Below, one piece after another: positions 24,340 to 37,146 of a stretch of 64,000 nt of DNA. The notes under the pieces were generated by a model, which saw nothing but the letters and a program-made list of their open reading frames with translations, was not told the DNA's origin and ran no database searches. Within the stretch, counting starts at the first letter, position 1. Every line of letters begins with the position of its first letter. This DNA comes from Enoplosus armatus (Eukaryota > Chordata > Actinopteri > Centrarchiformes > Enoplosidae): assembly GCF_043641665.1 (NCBI RefSeq), contig NC_092192.1:20256978-20320977 (forward strand), in the 5' to 3' direction. The translations under genes and the position numbers were made by a program.

Positions 24340-26327
24340 CCATCATGTTTGCCACATGGTTTTGCATAGTAGAGCTTTAACTGGCGCTCTTTTAATTATG
24401 TCGTCTTGTTGCGCCCTCTTCTTCTGCAATGTTTTAATGCCACCCAGCTGGAGAATTAGCTCCACCAGCTGTTTATCTTGATGTGCCCAACTCCTGATAT
24501 TCTGAGATCCCGTTGTCTTTAGAATAAAGTTTCACAATAAAAGCATCTCAGTATAATATGTCATTTTGAGATATTGTAAGAATTCTTCTCCATGGTAGTT
24601 CGGCATTGCTATAGATTAGCGCTACCACAAATGTTTAACACATATGACCCTAGGTGTAAACATGTGCATATTAATCCATCATACAAGCTCATGACATCAT
24701 ACAAGCTTTGTCCCATTTCAGAGGCCACCTTCTTTGAAGGACAGGGCTGAACTTACATCAGTTATGAAGTTACAGCTCAGGGTCCGTCTACAAAGGATTT
24801 AACGTCATAGTGAGTTCCCTTCTCCGGCCTCACAGAGACAAGTGAACGGCGAGGAATGGATTTTGGTATGTTAAAGACAACAAAGGTTACACCTGTCTTT
24901 CCACTTTTGGTAAGAATAGGCTGCACATTTGGAGGACTTTTGGATTAGGCCAGCCTTTTTCGACCCATTGCGATGTAATCAATATTATATCAATAATATT
25001 ATATTAAATGCACACATAGAAGGAGGCGTCCCCGAGACACTGCTAGTAATTCCCATGTTTGTCGAGATGTCCCATGAGGGGCTTTGAAGTGTGATAGATT
25101 AACGTGGTGTGTGAGTGCAGCTGACACTACTGAGTCCACAGATAAAAGATGTTTACTCTCCCACGTCTGTCTGCCCGCCTCACATTCTTTCGGCTTGTTC
25201 TGCTCCAATTAATACCCTGCTAATTCTATAAATATAACAACAGCTTTAATTAGGCCTGCCTGTAATCTCAGCGCTGTGAAACAGATTGCCACAGGTAAAG
25301 AAACACTCCACAGAAATGACACTACATCCTGCTGGGGGTGAGGGGAAGGGGGGGGGGTGAAGGTAGGAAATGAAATGGAGCGATAAAATTGAAATGTGAT
25401 CCCAACGGAAATTAGCATGCTAAAATGGGCCTGAAAATATTTATGATCCCATCACAGCTGTTTGTTTGTTCATCTTTTTTTAGTTTTTTAATTACTGCCC
25501 CTGCCTACAATACCTAGCGAGTACAATACCTCACTCGTGCGTCACACATGTGTACTTTGCTACATATAAAATGCTTGTTGCCATTGCTTTTGCAAGTGAC
25601 CTAGAATTGATACACACGTGAGCTTTGTTGTTCATGTCTAGTGTATATTGTTTTTAATAGCTTATACCTTTGTACCATAATTCTATAATTGTAATAGTGT
25701 AAAATGTTATTAGATATTATGCATTCAATAGTTTTAATTCTAATTCAATGCTGAACAATGAAGCAAGTGATCACATAATGTGGTTTGCAAGCCTTTTTCA
25801 TACAGTGCACATTTTTACTTGTCGTAGTAGGAAAAGCACAGGTGTTACTAATAATATTAAGGATGGTTGTGTTATATTCAAGCGCCCCTGTAAGCCATGA
25901 CATCTTATGTGACATGTCAAAATGTCTTCTGTGAAAAAGGCCCTTTGCTACAAACTATTTAATGTCATGTAACCTAATCACACTTGGCACCACCTACACC
26001 AGCTCCAACACTGAATTGCAGCTCACATGTTAACCTGTTAATAACTGAACGCACTGGAAGGGGTCTCTCTGCATAATGACTTCTTTTAGTGTTGATACAC
26101 ATATACAGTTTGCTCCCTGTACTTTCAAATGTTAAATATAATGGAATATGGAATATATATGGAATTAATTTAGACCAGGCATTTATGTTCGAATCAGGAT
26201 TCATGATGATTTAGTCTAAGTGAATCTTAGTCTTTCCCATGACTCACTTGTGTGCTGCTTTCCTTTTGGAATTATTTGTCCATATACAGGAAACTGGGCA
26301 AAGACAACTTAGTCTAATACATTTATA
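24340..26327. other. Unassigned non-coding sequence
   Basis: AT-rich DNA with a G run near 25350 and the short shared repeat block at about 25915-25945 (see 12380). No gene recognised. Confidence 0.55.
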
Positions 26328-26640
26328 CTAGGGATGTCAACGGTTAACCGATTAACGGCCACGAATATTTTTGACCGGTTATGCATGTCTATGAGCCAAA
26401 GGTCGAGCTAGCCGGGGCAGACGAGCCAAGTTAGCTCTGAACCACCGACTGCTGGACAGCTTTCATAAACGAAAGCTGCGTGACCATTACCTTTGTTGTT
26501 GGCCTGCGTCCATGTCAAAAACATTGTGGCAGCTAACTCACAATTCGTAGTTCAAAACATGGACCTCTCAGGTCCTGGGTGTGTCCTGATAATGTGTTTT
26601 AAAGCTTGTGAGTTTTCGTCATACCATTTCTTTATTTTCT
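26328..26640 (+). mobile_element. hAT-type 5-prime end, truncated
   Basis: CTAGGGATGTCAACGGTTAA, then CCGATTAACGG and GACCGGTTA, is the characteristic opening of a teleost hAT (ZBED-like) DNA transposon, followed by GC-richer untranslated-type sequence. No BED finger or transposase frame follows, so only the non-coding terminal portion survives. The downstream limit is approximate. Confidence 0.55.
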
Positions 26641-28853
26641 TCATGTACAAAGTACTTTTTTAGTCGTATGTTATTGTTTTTTCGTTTCCATTTTTAAAAT
26701 TGATTAACATGAACAAATACTGTAGCTCCTTACTGACTAGCGTCTTTTTTAAAAAGTAATTTACACAAAAAAAAAAGTCATGGCAGTTGTGTAGTTTGCA
26801 TATTCACAACGGAATGTGTTGTTGGAGCCAAGAGACTTTGGTTCCAGTTTTTAATTGGTTGCAAACTTGGAAAGCGCTATGATAATAGGGCATGTGGGTG
26901 CTGAGACTGGAAGCTCAGCAGGGAGTAGGTGTCATCCCTGGAATAAAGTGTAGTTTTTCCACATGGTCCTAGCAGATGGCCTTTAATGTACTGTAGTGAA
27001 ACATAACTTAAAAAAAGTATTGCTCATCAGTGTACTGTCTGAGCAATGAACTGTACAGCACAGCACAGTATAGTATATATCGTCTCCTCTTAATGCTTTT
27101 TAAATACAAAAAGTAAAGTATTCCAAAGTCATTTGGAAGGTCAAAGCATTACAATTCTCAAGTAATTAGACGTGATTGCAAATTATTTTAATGAAATACA
27201 AATTACAAGACACTATCCAAAAATGTATTCTACTTGTAGACGCACTGAAAACCCTGCAGCAGAACCTTCGTTCTCAGTGCACTGAGGTGGGACATGTGGT
27301 CGGTGATATGGAACAGGCTGGAGGAAGTAAATAAAGTGAGCTGTTAGCCCAGCCCAGCCCTGTGGTTGAAGAATTTTCTACCGTTCATATCAAATTGCGA
27401 GACACAAAATTCCCCCAAGACTTGGGCTTCTTGCCTTTCAGAGTCAACTTAATTGACTCCCGTTTCATAACAATTCCTCTGTCAGATGTACAGAATGCAT
27501 GCCTTGTAGTCTCGCACAGATTCTCCCATGTGTTGCCTCCCAAAGACCTTACCATAAACTGCATATTGCATATTCATCAGTTAGAATTTGCCTCTGTCTC
27601 TCAGGAATATCTTCGGAATAAAATGCACTCTCTCCCTCTCTCCATCCAGCTGGGATGCTCAGTCTTGCATTGGCTGAAAACACAAGAAGGGTTTTCATGA
27701 GCATAACGCAGTGCCCCCTGCTCTCTGCATGTTAATTCGCCAAGGTCACGGAAAGTCATGTGCTATTTTGATCCCACAGTCCTCCAACAAGAATGGCCAT
27801 CCTTATTAGGGGAAAGCACAGGTCTGGTGATCATGTGGTGATTAATATTCATAAGCAGGGAGGCAAGGAAGAGCGTCTGACTGCCTACCAGCCATTTTAC
27901 CTGATTCTACATGGGTTTTATGTAAATGCCTCTGCAGCTCTGTATACATTATTGAGATCATATGCTCACCCACAGATTTTGTTAAGGCTTAATGGGGATG
28001 GTGCTTTAGGTCTTTGCTGTCACATTAGTTTTGCCTGCATGTAACAAGCTCTTCATATCCTTTAGTCTCCAGCTAATCTTAAAGTGATATTTCACTTAAG
28101 GAGAAGTATTAAGTATTTGTTCCCCGATACCCATGTGGTTTCTGTGACTCACTGCCTCTCTGTCGGAGCATGTACCGAATGAACAGCATAGTAGCGTTTT
28201 GGCATCACTGCTGTGTGACTCAGTCCAAAATCGTTTTAGTTATTATCATCAAATATTGTCAAAAGAGAGCCTGAATATTAATGGTGACCACAGATTGCCC
28301 GGGGAGGGGGGGCTGCTGTCAGAGGTGAAACTGGAGGTTTGCATGTGACAAAATTAGAAAACTTAGATGGTTATTGGAGGTTTACAGTGTGCTGCAAATC
28401 ATTAGGAGAGTGTGTATGGGCACAGGTCTATTCAAATATGAACACACCATCTCAGTAGCTATCTTAATTACATGTCTCACGCTGGCTCTTAAAAAGACAT
28501 TCATATCTGAAATGGATGGTAATGGCCTCGGGGCATGACAGAGAACCTGGACCAGTCCACTGTTCATCTCTACTGAACATCTACACTCTCTTCTATCATC
28601 GTCTATCATTCATAGCCCTTTTCACTTCTGTAGCTTTTTGAAATGTACGTATGTCGTGGAATACATTAATTGCGTTTTAGCTTACATCTTTTTCAAGGTG
28701 TAAATATCCATTTGCCTTTGAACCATATTACCAGCGTACTAAACTCTGAAATCATCCACTCTCTATGCCGTATCTTGTCTGTAAACATTCTCCAGATGGC
28801 AGAGTGTCCAATGATATGATCAGAGCCTGGAGCAACAGTGCTGTATTTCCTGC
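26641..28853. other. Unassigned non-coding sequence
   Basis: No gene recognised; the 112-codon plus frame at 27362-27700 has no family resemblance. An A run (10-11 A) lies near 26767. Confidence 0.55.
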
Positions 28854-28881
28854 CTCTCTCTCTCTCTCTCTCTCTCTCTCT
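28854..28881. repeat. (CT)14 microsatellite
   Basis: Fourteen perfect CT units. Confidence 0.97.
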
Positions 28882-31060
28882 ACACACTGACAAGAAGCTC
28901 ATTAAGATAAGTATTGGTGTCCTGGCTGCCCAACGTCCATCCAACATCCCTGGTTCAAATTCAGCTTGGGCCTTTTTTTGCACGTCATCACTCTCTCCAC
29001 CCAGATTTTCTGTTGCTCACCGTCAACTGGCAAAATCTTCAAACTTTAAGGGGGACATGTGGATAAGGATTTAGTCGCCAAACAGTTAAATTGTGTTTTT
29101 TCCTCATTTACTAAAGAAACACATAGAGGTTTTGCGCCGGTGAAATGGCACAGCTAAAAACTGCATGTTTGCTCTCATGCAATATGTATTTTGTGGCATT
29201 CTTATTGAGAGTTGCAAAGTTTGGGACGAGCGACTGGAAATTCATACAAATAACTGCACCAGTCCTATCACAGCAGACTGACCACTGCAGCAGAGGAAAT
29301 TGCATCTGAATGTAACAGGTGTGAAATCTGCGGGATTGTTTTATCGGAAAGACTAGAGAGACTCGCCAATCGACAAAACATAAATTATAAGAGTAATTAC
29401 AAAGTTGCTTTACCGGAGCTCTACCAGAGACCATTGCTCTCCACAACAACGCAACAACCTGTTATTATTTACACAACTTCACACAAGTTACACAACAGTT
29501 GCCTCCTGCTTGTTTTTTCTGTCTTTTAAAGGCTCGTAGCAGCAGTGTGATAGTAGTGAAGCAACCAGGATTACATATTAAGTTGGTCGTTATATGAATT
29601 TTATCCGTTTACTGAAGTAATCTAGTCAAAGGAGTTTCACCAAAAGTCTGCCACAGTGATTTTTCATAATTCATTTCACTGATTTTTTTGTTGACAACAT
29701 CAGGCTATTTAATATTTGCTCATAAAGCCTTTCTTTTTCACGATGAATACAAGCTTGCTGTTCTTGTCTTCACCCACTATTCCAAGTTCAGCGGCAGCGC
29801 TACCTTCCAGACATCAGTCTGGGATCAAATCTTATTTATCAGAACCATATGCAAATCATGAACTGTGACTGGGCTCATTTACACTTGTACTCTTAGTAAA
29901 TACCCTGCAAAACCTTGGGGCCCTCATGGTAAGTTGTGACGGGCTTTGTAAAGACCCCCCCCCATGTATCACACTACAGAACAGGTCGATCAAAACATAA
30001 ATCTCTCTGTATTTGATTGTCTTTCTTTGTCAGCTGTACTCATTTAGCTCATCCTGTTTCCTGTTTGCACTCAATAGTTGCATTTTCTACAGTTTTCATT
30101 TACACTCAACACTATAATACTTACACATATAGTGCATTAAAATTTCTGTTTCATTTCAGTTCAAGCCTCGAAGCATTGCTCCATGAAGTTTTTCTTTGAA
30201 CTGACAGGGAACACCTCAGCTTACTTGTTCCTTGTGCTGGTGTTCAGAAGAGCTCTGTTTGGCATCCTTGTAATTTTTCTGTATCATACACTTTAGCTGA
30301 ACAGTCAGATCTATAGTGCATCCTGATTCGTCCTCATCGGCCAGTGATATTCCTGGGTGTAAAGGGGGTCACAGACATGCAGCCTCGCTATCTGCAGAGG
30401 TTAAAGGCTTGACCAACACATCTTTATGCATCTCTGTTTAAATAAGAATCACCCTGGCCCCTGCGCCACATCACCTCCTCTCATTCTCACTTACATGTCC
30501 CGCTGAGTCGCCTTGTTAAAATGCTGAAAGGGCTACAGGAACAGAATATGCTCCCTGTCGGACGCAGGCTTTGAATTCCATATGCACCAGTGGGTCATCT
30601 CTTTTGTCGCGTTCCTTTGGGTAGTTAGAAATAAAATACAGAGAGATAGCGTTTGGCCTCCTCTCTTCGTAACAACCTTCGCCTTTCATAGCAAAGCCTT
30701 TTATTTTCTCAGGGGTTTGATCCATTGTTAGTGCACTGTTGACTGCTGCACACTGGGAATGCCTTTATACTGATTTGCAATTGCAGAGTCATTTTCATAC
30801 TGGATTCTGTTTGTGTGACTGTTGACGCTCTGGGCAAAAGCTTATTTGTTTTTGAGTTTCTTTCAAAAGAAGAACTCTCTGGTGAGTGGAGGGAATGGTA
30901 GGTTCAACAGTACACAAAGACGTTTTAACAGTAGTTGGAAACTATTAGGTAGATCCCTTTAATTCAGTTAAGTTTGTTGTACATTTACTTTTCACCGTAG
31001 TTATCTGACTTATCTGAGAATGAGAATATTGTTTGACATTCATGACTGTTTCCTTGACAG
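28882..31060. other. Unassigned non-coding sequence
   Basis: No recognisable gene. The minus-strand 112-codon frame at 29111-29449 lies in a slightly CpG-richer stretch that may be an old repeat, but I could not match it to anything else in the window. A short C run is present near 29947. Confidence 0.5.
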
Positions 31061-31094
31061 ATCAGCGGGGCTACCTGGCTGAAAAAGAGATTAT
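31061..31094 (+). other. Candidate 34-nt microexon (weak)
   Basis: CTGTTTCCTTGACAG (AG at 31059-31060) and a consensus GTGAGT donor at 31095 bracket 34 bases. Two frames are open across it, giving ISGATWLKKRL or QRGYLAEKEI. Both splice sites are good, but so short an interval has almost no statistical weight and no neighbouring exon is visible. Confidence 0.1.
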
Positions 31095-31194
31095 GTGAGT
31101 TATAGAGAAATCCATACTGACTGGATTTATCCGTCTTCTCTCCATTCCTTCATCTTGTGCATTAGCAACACTCCTCAGCCATAATAAGAAATCT

Positions 31195-31460
31195 TTAAAG
31201 TCAAATTGCCCGGTGACACTCAGAGCCAGTGGCAGCAGTCGGAGGCAGCCACAGAGGAGCAGTCAGGGCTGACAGGTTTGGTCCATATCAGGAATCCTCC
31301 AGCAAGGCCTTTTCACTGTGCATCAGTAGTGCCAAAGTCATAGCTCATTAGTTTGGATTATGGAGCTCTGCCAGGGAACAAGTCCCTTTCTCTCATGTTA
31401 TAAGACTGCAAATACAATACTGAGAGAAATGCAGAGGCTTATTATGGAGACTCCCCAGTC
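31195..31460. promoter_or_regulatory. CNE-like block (candidate enhancer)
   Basis: Repeat-free, GC-balanced sequence with CAG-rich words, CTCATTAGTTTGGATTATGG (holding ATTA and GGATTA cores, about 31345) and no coding frame. The texture resembles fish conserved non-coding elements. This is an inference only. Confidence 0.2.
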
Positions 31461-32134
31461 AAGATGTCTTTTTCAACCTTCAGTTTGAATAGTATGCATT
31501 CGTGAATATGTTTACCCTCAAGGAAATTATGGCTTTTGAAAGCATAAAATAATTATTAACACATGTTTACGGACTGAAGATGTGCGCAAGTCTAAGAGTA
31601 GAAATGCCAGAGAAAAAAAAGCATAATTGCTACTAATGTTAGCCAAGCAGTCAGTACTGTATAATGTTTAATGAACATTATAAGCCCGATTAGCCAGAAC
31701 AGATGGCACAAAAACTATCCGTGGTATAATATAGGTTTTTAATTTCAAAGTTGAGTGAACAGTTGTGGAGCACAAAGTAAATTCATATGCCAAGAAAATC
31801 ACCCTGTGTACCGATAGTTAAGAGTCTTGGTTGTGTTGGTTCAGTCTTTGAGAAAAACAGTGCAGTGATAGGATAAGCATACTGTGGGGCTTATGGGCTG
31901 GGGGTTTTAATATTGTGGTTAGACACATTACATTTGTTAGACTGTTTTTTTTAATTTCACACAGAGGTGTAGACCAGGGCGAGCATAAGAAGTGCATTAA
32001 AAATAGATTGGAATTGTACAAGCTTACTCCAACATATTTATCATGTTTATGAGGGATAACAAAGTATATTGGATGAGCGTTGCACAGCCTGATGTTTCAT
32101 GTGTCTGCACGTTTTTGTGGTGAGAACAATCATA

Positions 32135-32175
32135 TCAGAGATTACAAGCAGCTATAGATTCCTTGTAATCTCTGA
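32135..32175. other. Perfect 14-bp hairpin, 13-base loop
   Basis: TCAGAGATTACAAG at 32135-32148 is the exact reverse complement of CTTGTAATCTCTGA at 32162-32175, with a 13-base loop between. Pairing does not extend outward in a way I can see. It could be a small transcribed hairpin, a minimal palindromic element or an inverted-duplication scar. At 14 bp the stem is shorter than a normal microRNA precursor. Confidence 0.8.
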
Positions 32176-33000
32176 CAAAACAGACTGTTTTTTGTCCATC
32201 TAATTTTCCACTGCGGCTCCACACTCGAGGTCTCATTGAAGTGCTCTCATTTTTGGCTGAGCTGCTACCATCAACACTTTCACACAGTTTTTTTTATGCT
32301 TTCTTTTAATACTGAGCCCTGGGTTAAAAATAATAATCAGCCTCGTCTCACTCCTCTCTTTATTTTTCGAACAAAGAATTTCACACAGCCCTCTAGGAAG
32401 TACACTGCATTGCTTCATTAAACTTTTGAACATTATGCTTTTTAAAGCGTTCTTTCTTTTCTATAGGGCATGCTTACTGCAACAACTAAACATGCAGTAA
32501 AAACAGCACTCGAACTCTCACAAACATTTCTGATGACAGCTATTATGATGGACTTTCAGGCGGACTTTTTATTTTTTTTACTCCCTGACATCCAGTGTGT
32601 CAATAGGTGATAGGTATAAGCACACTACTGTAAGATGCAGATTGGTGAGGCAGCTGGCGGGGGCCCTTGGGTGCTGCCACTCCACCTGGAATCTCTTTGG
32701 TGCTTTACCTGCTGCTCCCCTGGAGAAAACAGAGCGTTTCCGCATATCGACTCTCAGTCAGCTCAGTGCAAAAGATCAAATTGCAGCGACAATCTCACAG
32801 GGGCCGACACTTAATCAGGTTCTTTAGTTGTGAGACACATGAGACCGACCGACGTGGGAGGGGTATGTTTTTTCAGGTTACTGTTCGGATGGAGGCTTGT
32901 GAGTGCAGATGCAGCAGGACGGAGTGAGAGATGAAAACGGCCGTAATGTTTCTTTAACAGTCCGTCTTTACTTTACTTTCCCTCTAAATTTCCCATCGAC
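32176..33000. other. Unassigned non-coding sequence
   Basis: No gene recognised. Frames at 32597-32927 overlap in two phases and have no family resemblance. Confidence 0.55.
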
Positions 33001-33002
33001 AG

Positions 33003-33206
33003 CTCTGTTCGAGTGTGTCTTCAGTGCGGAATGAACCCAAGCCAACTGATGCTCCTGACAGATGGCAGAACACTGAATTGCTTAAACTGTGCAGCTATAC
33101 AATACTGAGGAGCAGTTGTAATGGCTTCAAAGGGAAGAGTTTATTATTAATGCGATGCATCAAAATGGTGGTATACGATATAGACCTACTGTTTGGCAAT
33201 TTGTAG
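33003..33206 (+). other. Candidate exon with 67 open codons (weak)
   Basis: A pyrimidine-rich stretch ends CCCATCGACAG (AG at 33001-33002). The frame starting at 33003 is open for 67 codons to TAG at 33204, with residues such as VRNEPKPTDAPDRWQNTELL. A different phase of the same stretch carries two C-x-x-C pairs (CLQC and CLNC) before its stop near 33105, which looks zinc-knuckle-like. That two frames both look interesting is itself a warning of chance. No donor or partner exon was identified. Confidence 0.13.
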
Positions 33207-33409
33207 TGTGCTGGCGCCTCAGAATGGGCTTCAGAGACGCTTTAGCTGGCTTGCTCATGTTCATTTATTGCCTAAACAGCCGCGGCAGTGAATTTCAATA
33301 TTGTTACTGAGTGGTTCATTACCTTGCTTGTGCAGGCCACATAGCTCCATACACAAGATACCTGTAGACAGGCACAGCTGAACCCGAGACGGGGCAATAA
33401 AATTGGTCC

Positions 33410-33895
33410 AATTCAGATTTTATAGAGCAGCTTTTGTTTTGCATTGTATTCCATTATCGTGGGGGGCGGGGGGCTTGCTTTAGTGGCTCAATGACCACTG
33501 ATTTTCTGCCAGAACCCATCACATTCAATAGGCTCTGGCTCCCCCCTCCTCCCAGATAACGACAGAAAGCATTTCTCAGGGTTTTAAACACTTCTTGGAG
33601 ACTTATCTGTAGCCCTGATGGCCTGTCCAGACTAATCCATTTCAGCTCTGCACCTCCCTTATACCTTCTTATTGATAAGTGGTACTATTTTATTAGACTT
33701 GAAGCCAGCAGAACAGCTCTTAAGGGAAATATCTTGTTTTTTATTTGAAATGGGTTTAGAGGGTATGGAAAAGCCATTTGAATTATATGGGCTTTTATTT
33801 CATAAACTCAACATCCTCCTCTCTACTTTCCAAATAGCAGTCAAGGCATATAACATTTTAATAGCCCCTAATAAAAATCTTGTTTAAGTTAATGT
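33410..33895. promoter_or_regulatory. CNE-like block (candidate enhancer)
   Basis: Repeat-free sequence with GGCAATAAAATTGG, GCCCTGATGGCCTGTCC, ACTAATCCATTTCAG, a TTTTATTAGACTTG block and AATAGCCCCTAATAAAAATC. Long AT-rich runs are punctuated by ordered GC words, a pattern I associate with deeply conserved developmental enhancers. The 71-codon frame at 33672-33887 across it is probably incidental. Conservation is not testable here. Confidence 0.25.
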
Positions 33896-33974
33896 ATCAT
33901 TAAATTGAAATAGAATGGTTTATACAGTGTCATTTTCTCTGTTGTGCTAAAGGAGCCTGAGCTGCTATCAGATC

Positions 33975-33976
<2 letters not shown>

Positions 33977-34012
<36 letters not shown>
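33977..34012. repeat. (GT)18 microsatellite
   Basis: Eighteen perfect GT units. Confidence 0.97.
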
Positions 34013-34016
<4 letters not shown>

Positions 34017-36185
34017 TGGGTGGGTTTATTGACACTTAGCCAGAGAAGAGTAATTGGAGCTCTGAAGAGAAATGAGTGAGAGGGAGACAGAGAAATAGAG
34101 GATAGAGGGTAAAGGCAGGAAAGAGAGACGAGATAGAAGGCCTAATCTATGGGGTGTCAGCCCAATGCCAGATGAAATCCACCAGTCCTTTGATGAGGAA
34201 AGGCCTTGAGGTGCAGATCTAATAGGAGGGATTGGGAGAGGGATGGCTCCAATCTACAGGTCAATCCTGTTCAGGGCTCCCCACCACTGAAAGGACAGAA
34301 GGATTATTAGAGCTGGAGGCTCAGGAGAACCTTCTTGGCTAAATTTGAACCATCATGAACACTACTAGCTGGTAAAATACCAGCTGTTATCCATACCTAC
34401 TGTACCTGGGTGGCTATGAAGATGAGTTTGGAAAATTGTAACATTCAGGCCACATTTCATTAAGAACTTGTCATCTCTTTGTCACTTGAGTGAGGTCACA
34501 GCAAGGGGAGAGCTGAAGGATGGATGGAGAGCATGTCCAGGGCCAGCAACTACGTCTTTAAGGAGCTAATGCTGTTATCTTGGGGAGTGTACCTGTCACT
34601 AATCTGATTGTGGTCCTTTCATTCTCCCCATGGCAGATTGATGTTGAATAATCAAAGGTGGTGGTGCCCAGACAAAGCACAAGGCCACAGGGATTAGTTC
34701 CCGTCTAGGAGACATTGATTTGGTTTTAATGCCCTCAAATATTGATGGACTGCAGAGTGGAGGGGCCCAAATACAAGGCTGGGTTTCTCTCAGGGCCAAG
34801 GCTCTTTATTCCCCCCCTCCAGAGTCTGCGGTGTCGTTCAACCCCAAAATAAGAAAAATCACCAGAGCTGCAAATCAAAAGAGTGTGTTATTACAGTTCC
34901 ACTCAGATATACATCGAATGTGTGTCTTGCTATTTTCTAATGCCTGCTGATTGTGGGTGGCCCTGCCCGGCTCCAGAAGAGTTGGTGTGCTGCCATGTTT
35001 GCACACTAACTGGCAGCAAAGTAGGCGCAGAGGGGCCAAAGATCTTTGATGATCAGTGGAGCAAAAAAAGAGAGAAAGCCCTCTGGAGGAATGGCTTTCA
35101 TCCTTTCTCTCTGTATCTCTCTATCTCTCTCAATCTCTCTCGTTATGATGATGCGTAGCAACCAGCAACACAGAATACACTGGATCACAGAGGGTAGCTC
35201 TGAACTCAATTGCATGCTTTACAAAAGAGGTTTTGTATTCATTGCGTATAAGCAAGCTGCACATCAAAAGTACTCATTCAGATCATTCATTTGCACAATC
35301 TACCCGCAGGCTATGCCTCATTGTGCTTGTTTGCGCACTACCTGTGTGTGTGGTCATGTGTGTGAGCGTGCGTTTGTGTGTGATGCTGCATCTCAGCTCT
35401 ACTATAGGAAAATCTACCCGGGGGAAACTGGTGAAACATCAAATATGGGAGCAATGCAGGTCACCCCCTGGGAAAATCTGAGGCTTGGTGGAGCTAGGCT
35501 GCCGTGTCCTTGAATCCCAGCACTCGTCCTCCCACTGTTCCCCGGAGTCGGTTCAACCCAGTTATCACACAATACATCCGGACAAAGCCTCAGAATGACA
35601 TGCCACAGTGCAAAGGACTGTTAAACCTGTTCATTACCACGGACTTGCCTTCCTTTCTCTCCATGCAGATATAATGTTATTACACTGCCCCGTCCTGTGT
35701 ACTGCCATTCTATCTCCTATGGCGTCATCGCTCAGCTCCAATGATGAGCTGATTGAGTTGCAGCTGTAATGGCAGACGCCTGTCAGTCTCACTGAGTCTG
35801 ACGGATGGGGGATAAGCTCCTCAGTCGACATGTGAGGAATTATAAGAGTCCCCGATTTTATCCACCCACTAAGCAAAGGGGTCAGTGTAACTGAAAGCAA
35901 CTGCTAAGAAATAAGTCAGTAACTTGCACAGAAGATTGCCACTCAATGTAACAGAGAATATTTTTTATCTTCCAGCAGCTGGCACAGAATGGTTTCCATT
36001 TCCTAAACTGTGGATTAGCGTTTCTGTGTCTCACGCTTCCTCAGTTGTACATTTTGGGGCGGATGAGATAAGATGCACCAATAAATTACCTTGACTTAGT
36101 TTTCACTGTGATCTTTTTAAAAGTGAAATAAGTAACTACAAACACTCGCGAAATTGGCCTAAACCTGAGGGAAACTGATAGCTGA
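34013..36185. other. Unassigned non-coding sequence
   Basis: Purine-rich around 34070-34140, CT-rich around 35105-35142. The 155-codon plus frame at 35046-35513 runs through the CT-rich part and has no recognisable domain. An acceptor-like TTTTATCTTCCAG near 35972 precedes about 30 open codons, which is not enough to call an exon. Confidence 0.55.
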
Positions 36186-36189
36186 TTAC

Positions 36190-36510
36190 TATGCTAGCTA
36201 AATGCTCACATCAGCATGCTAACATGCTTACAATGATGATGCTAATTCGTTGATATTTAGTAGATATAATGTTAACCATGTTGGTTTAGTGTGTTAGCAT
36301 GCATGCATTCAACACTTGCTGATTAGCACTAAAAACTGATACAGCTGAGGCGGATGGGAATGTCTTTCGTTTAACAGGTTATTTGGTCGTAAACCAAGTA
36401 TTGAAATGTATATGAAATTTTAACCAGATGATGGTGCTGGAGGAAAAGTCATGAAATCTAATTTATTACAATTCTTCCTCTGGGAACGATTAATGCGGCA
36501 ATCTCAATGT
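36190..36510 (-). mobile_element. GTTAGC-family MITE-like copy C
   Basis: On the minus strand it carries the CTAGCGCCACC-type block (here CCAGCACCATCATC), the ACCAAATAACC block, the GCTAATCAGCAAGTG segment, a GTTAGC core (36294-36304 region), ATGTTAACCATG, and AGCATGTTAGCATGCTGATG (36207-36226 in reverse). A further block matching CCCAGAGGATGAATTGTAAT extends it to about 36510. Diverged and non-coding, same family as copies A and D. Confidence 0.8.
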
Positions 36511-37145
36511 TCACTTTTATATTTCACTGTCAAACCTGTCATCGTCTTCTGTGCAGTTAATCACAGTACTTTGTGGTCATATGTCTAAGATATAAATGTG
36601 CAAAACATTTATCTTGAGTGCCCAAAAATGAGCCTTGAATGTATTAAAGTATTATTTTTGTCATGGACCAAGTCCACTTTTAGCCACGATGTGCAGCCCC
36701 AGCGGCAACAGAGCTACAACAACACTGTTGAAATACCAGAGCCTCTAATGGGACCTTGTGGTTCAACGTGACAGTAAACTTTGACATAACTGGTGGGTTT
36801 CTTGTCATCTCTCTGGTGAGGATAACCTGAAATAATGAAAGCTTTATCTAACATCAAGCAAGCAGAAGGAAAAAGCTCTAGCAGCACTGATACCAAATTT
36901 GTTTGAAGATAAAGTTTCCCTGCGGACCTCCGAACTGTAGGAACAGAAACATCCTTTCATTCTGGTTGAAAATGCTTTCAGTCTTCTCCCTCTTCGTTGG
37001 CAGGCTTGTTCATTTTGTTCCTAACAGATAAGAGGGCATTCATCTTTTGTCTTTGTAGAGTAATAAAATGATTAAGTCAATTAAAAGCCAGCCAAGTTTC
37101 TCTGTGTGGAAAAGCTTCTTTGGCATTAAATTATCAAGCCTTGGT

Positions 37146-37146
<1 letters not shown>
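36511..37146. other. Unassigned non-coding sequence
   Basis: No gene or repeat recognised between copy C and the long CT tract. Confidence 0.55.

Noticed and set aside
35046..35513. 155-codon plus-strand open frame
   Set aside because: Runs through a CT-rich low-complexity patch that suppresses stops; the rest shows no domain.
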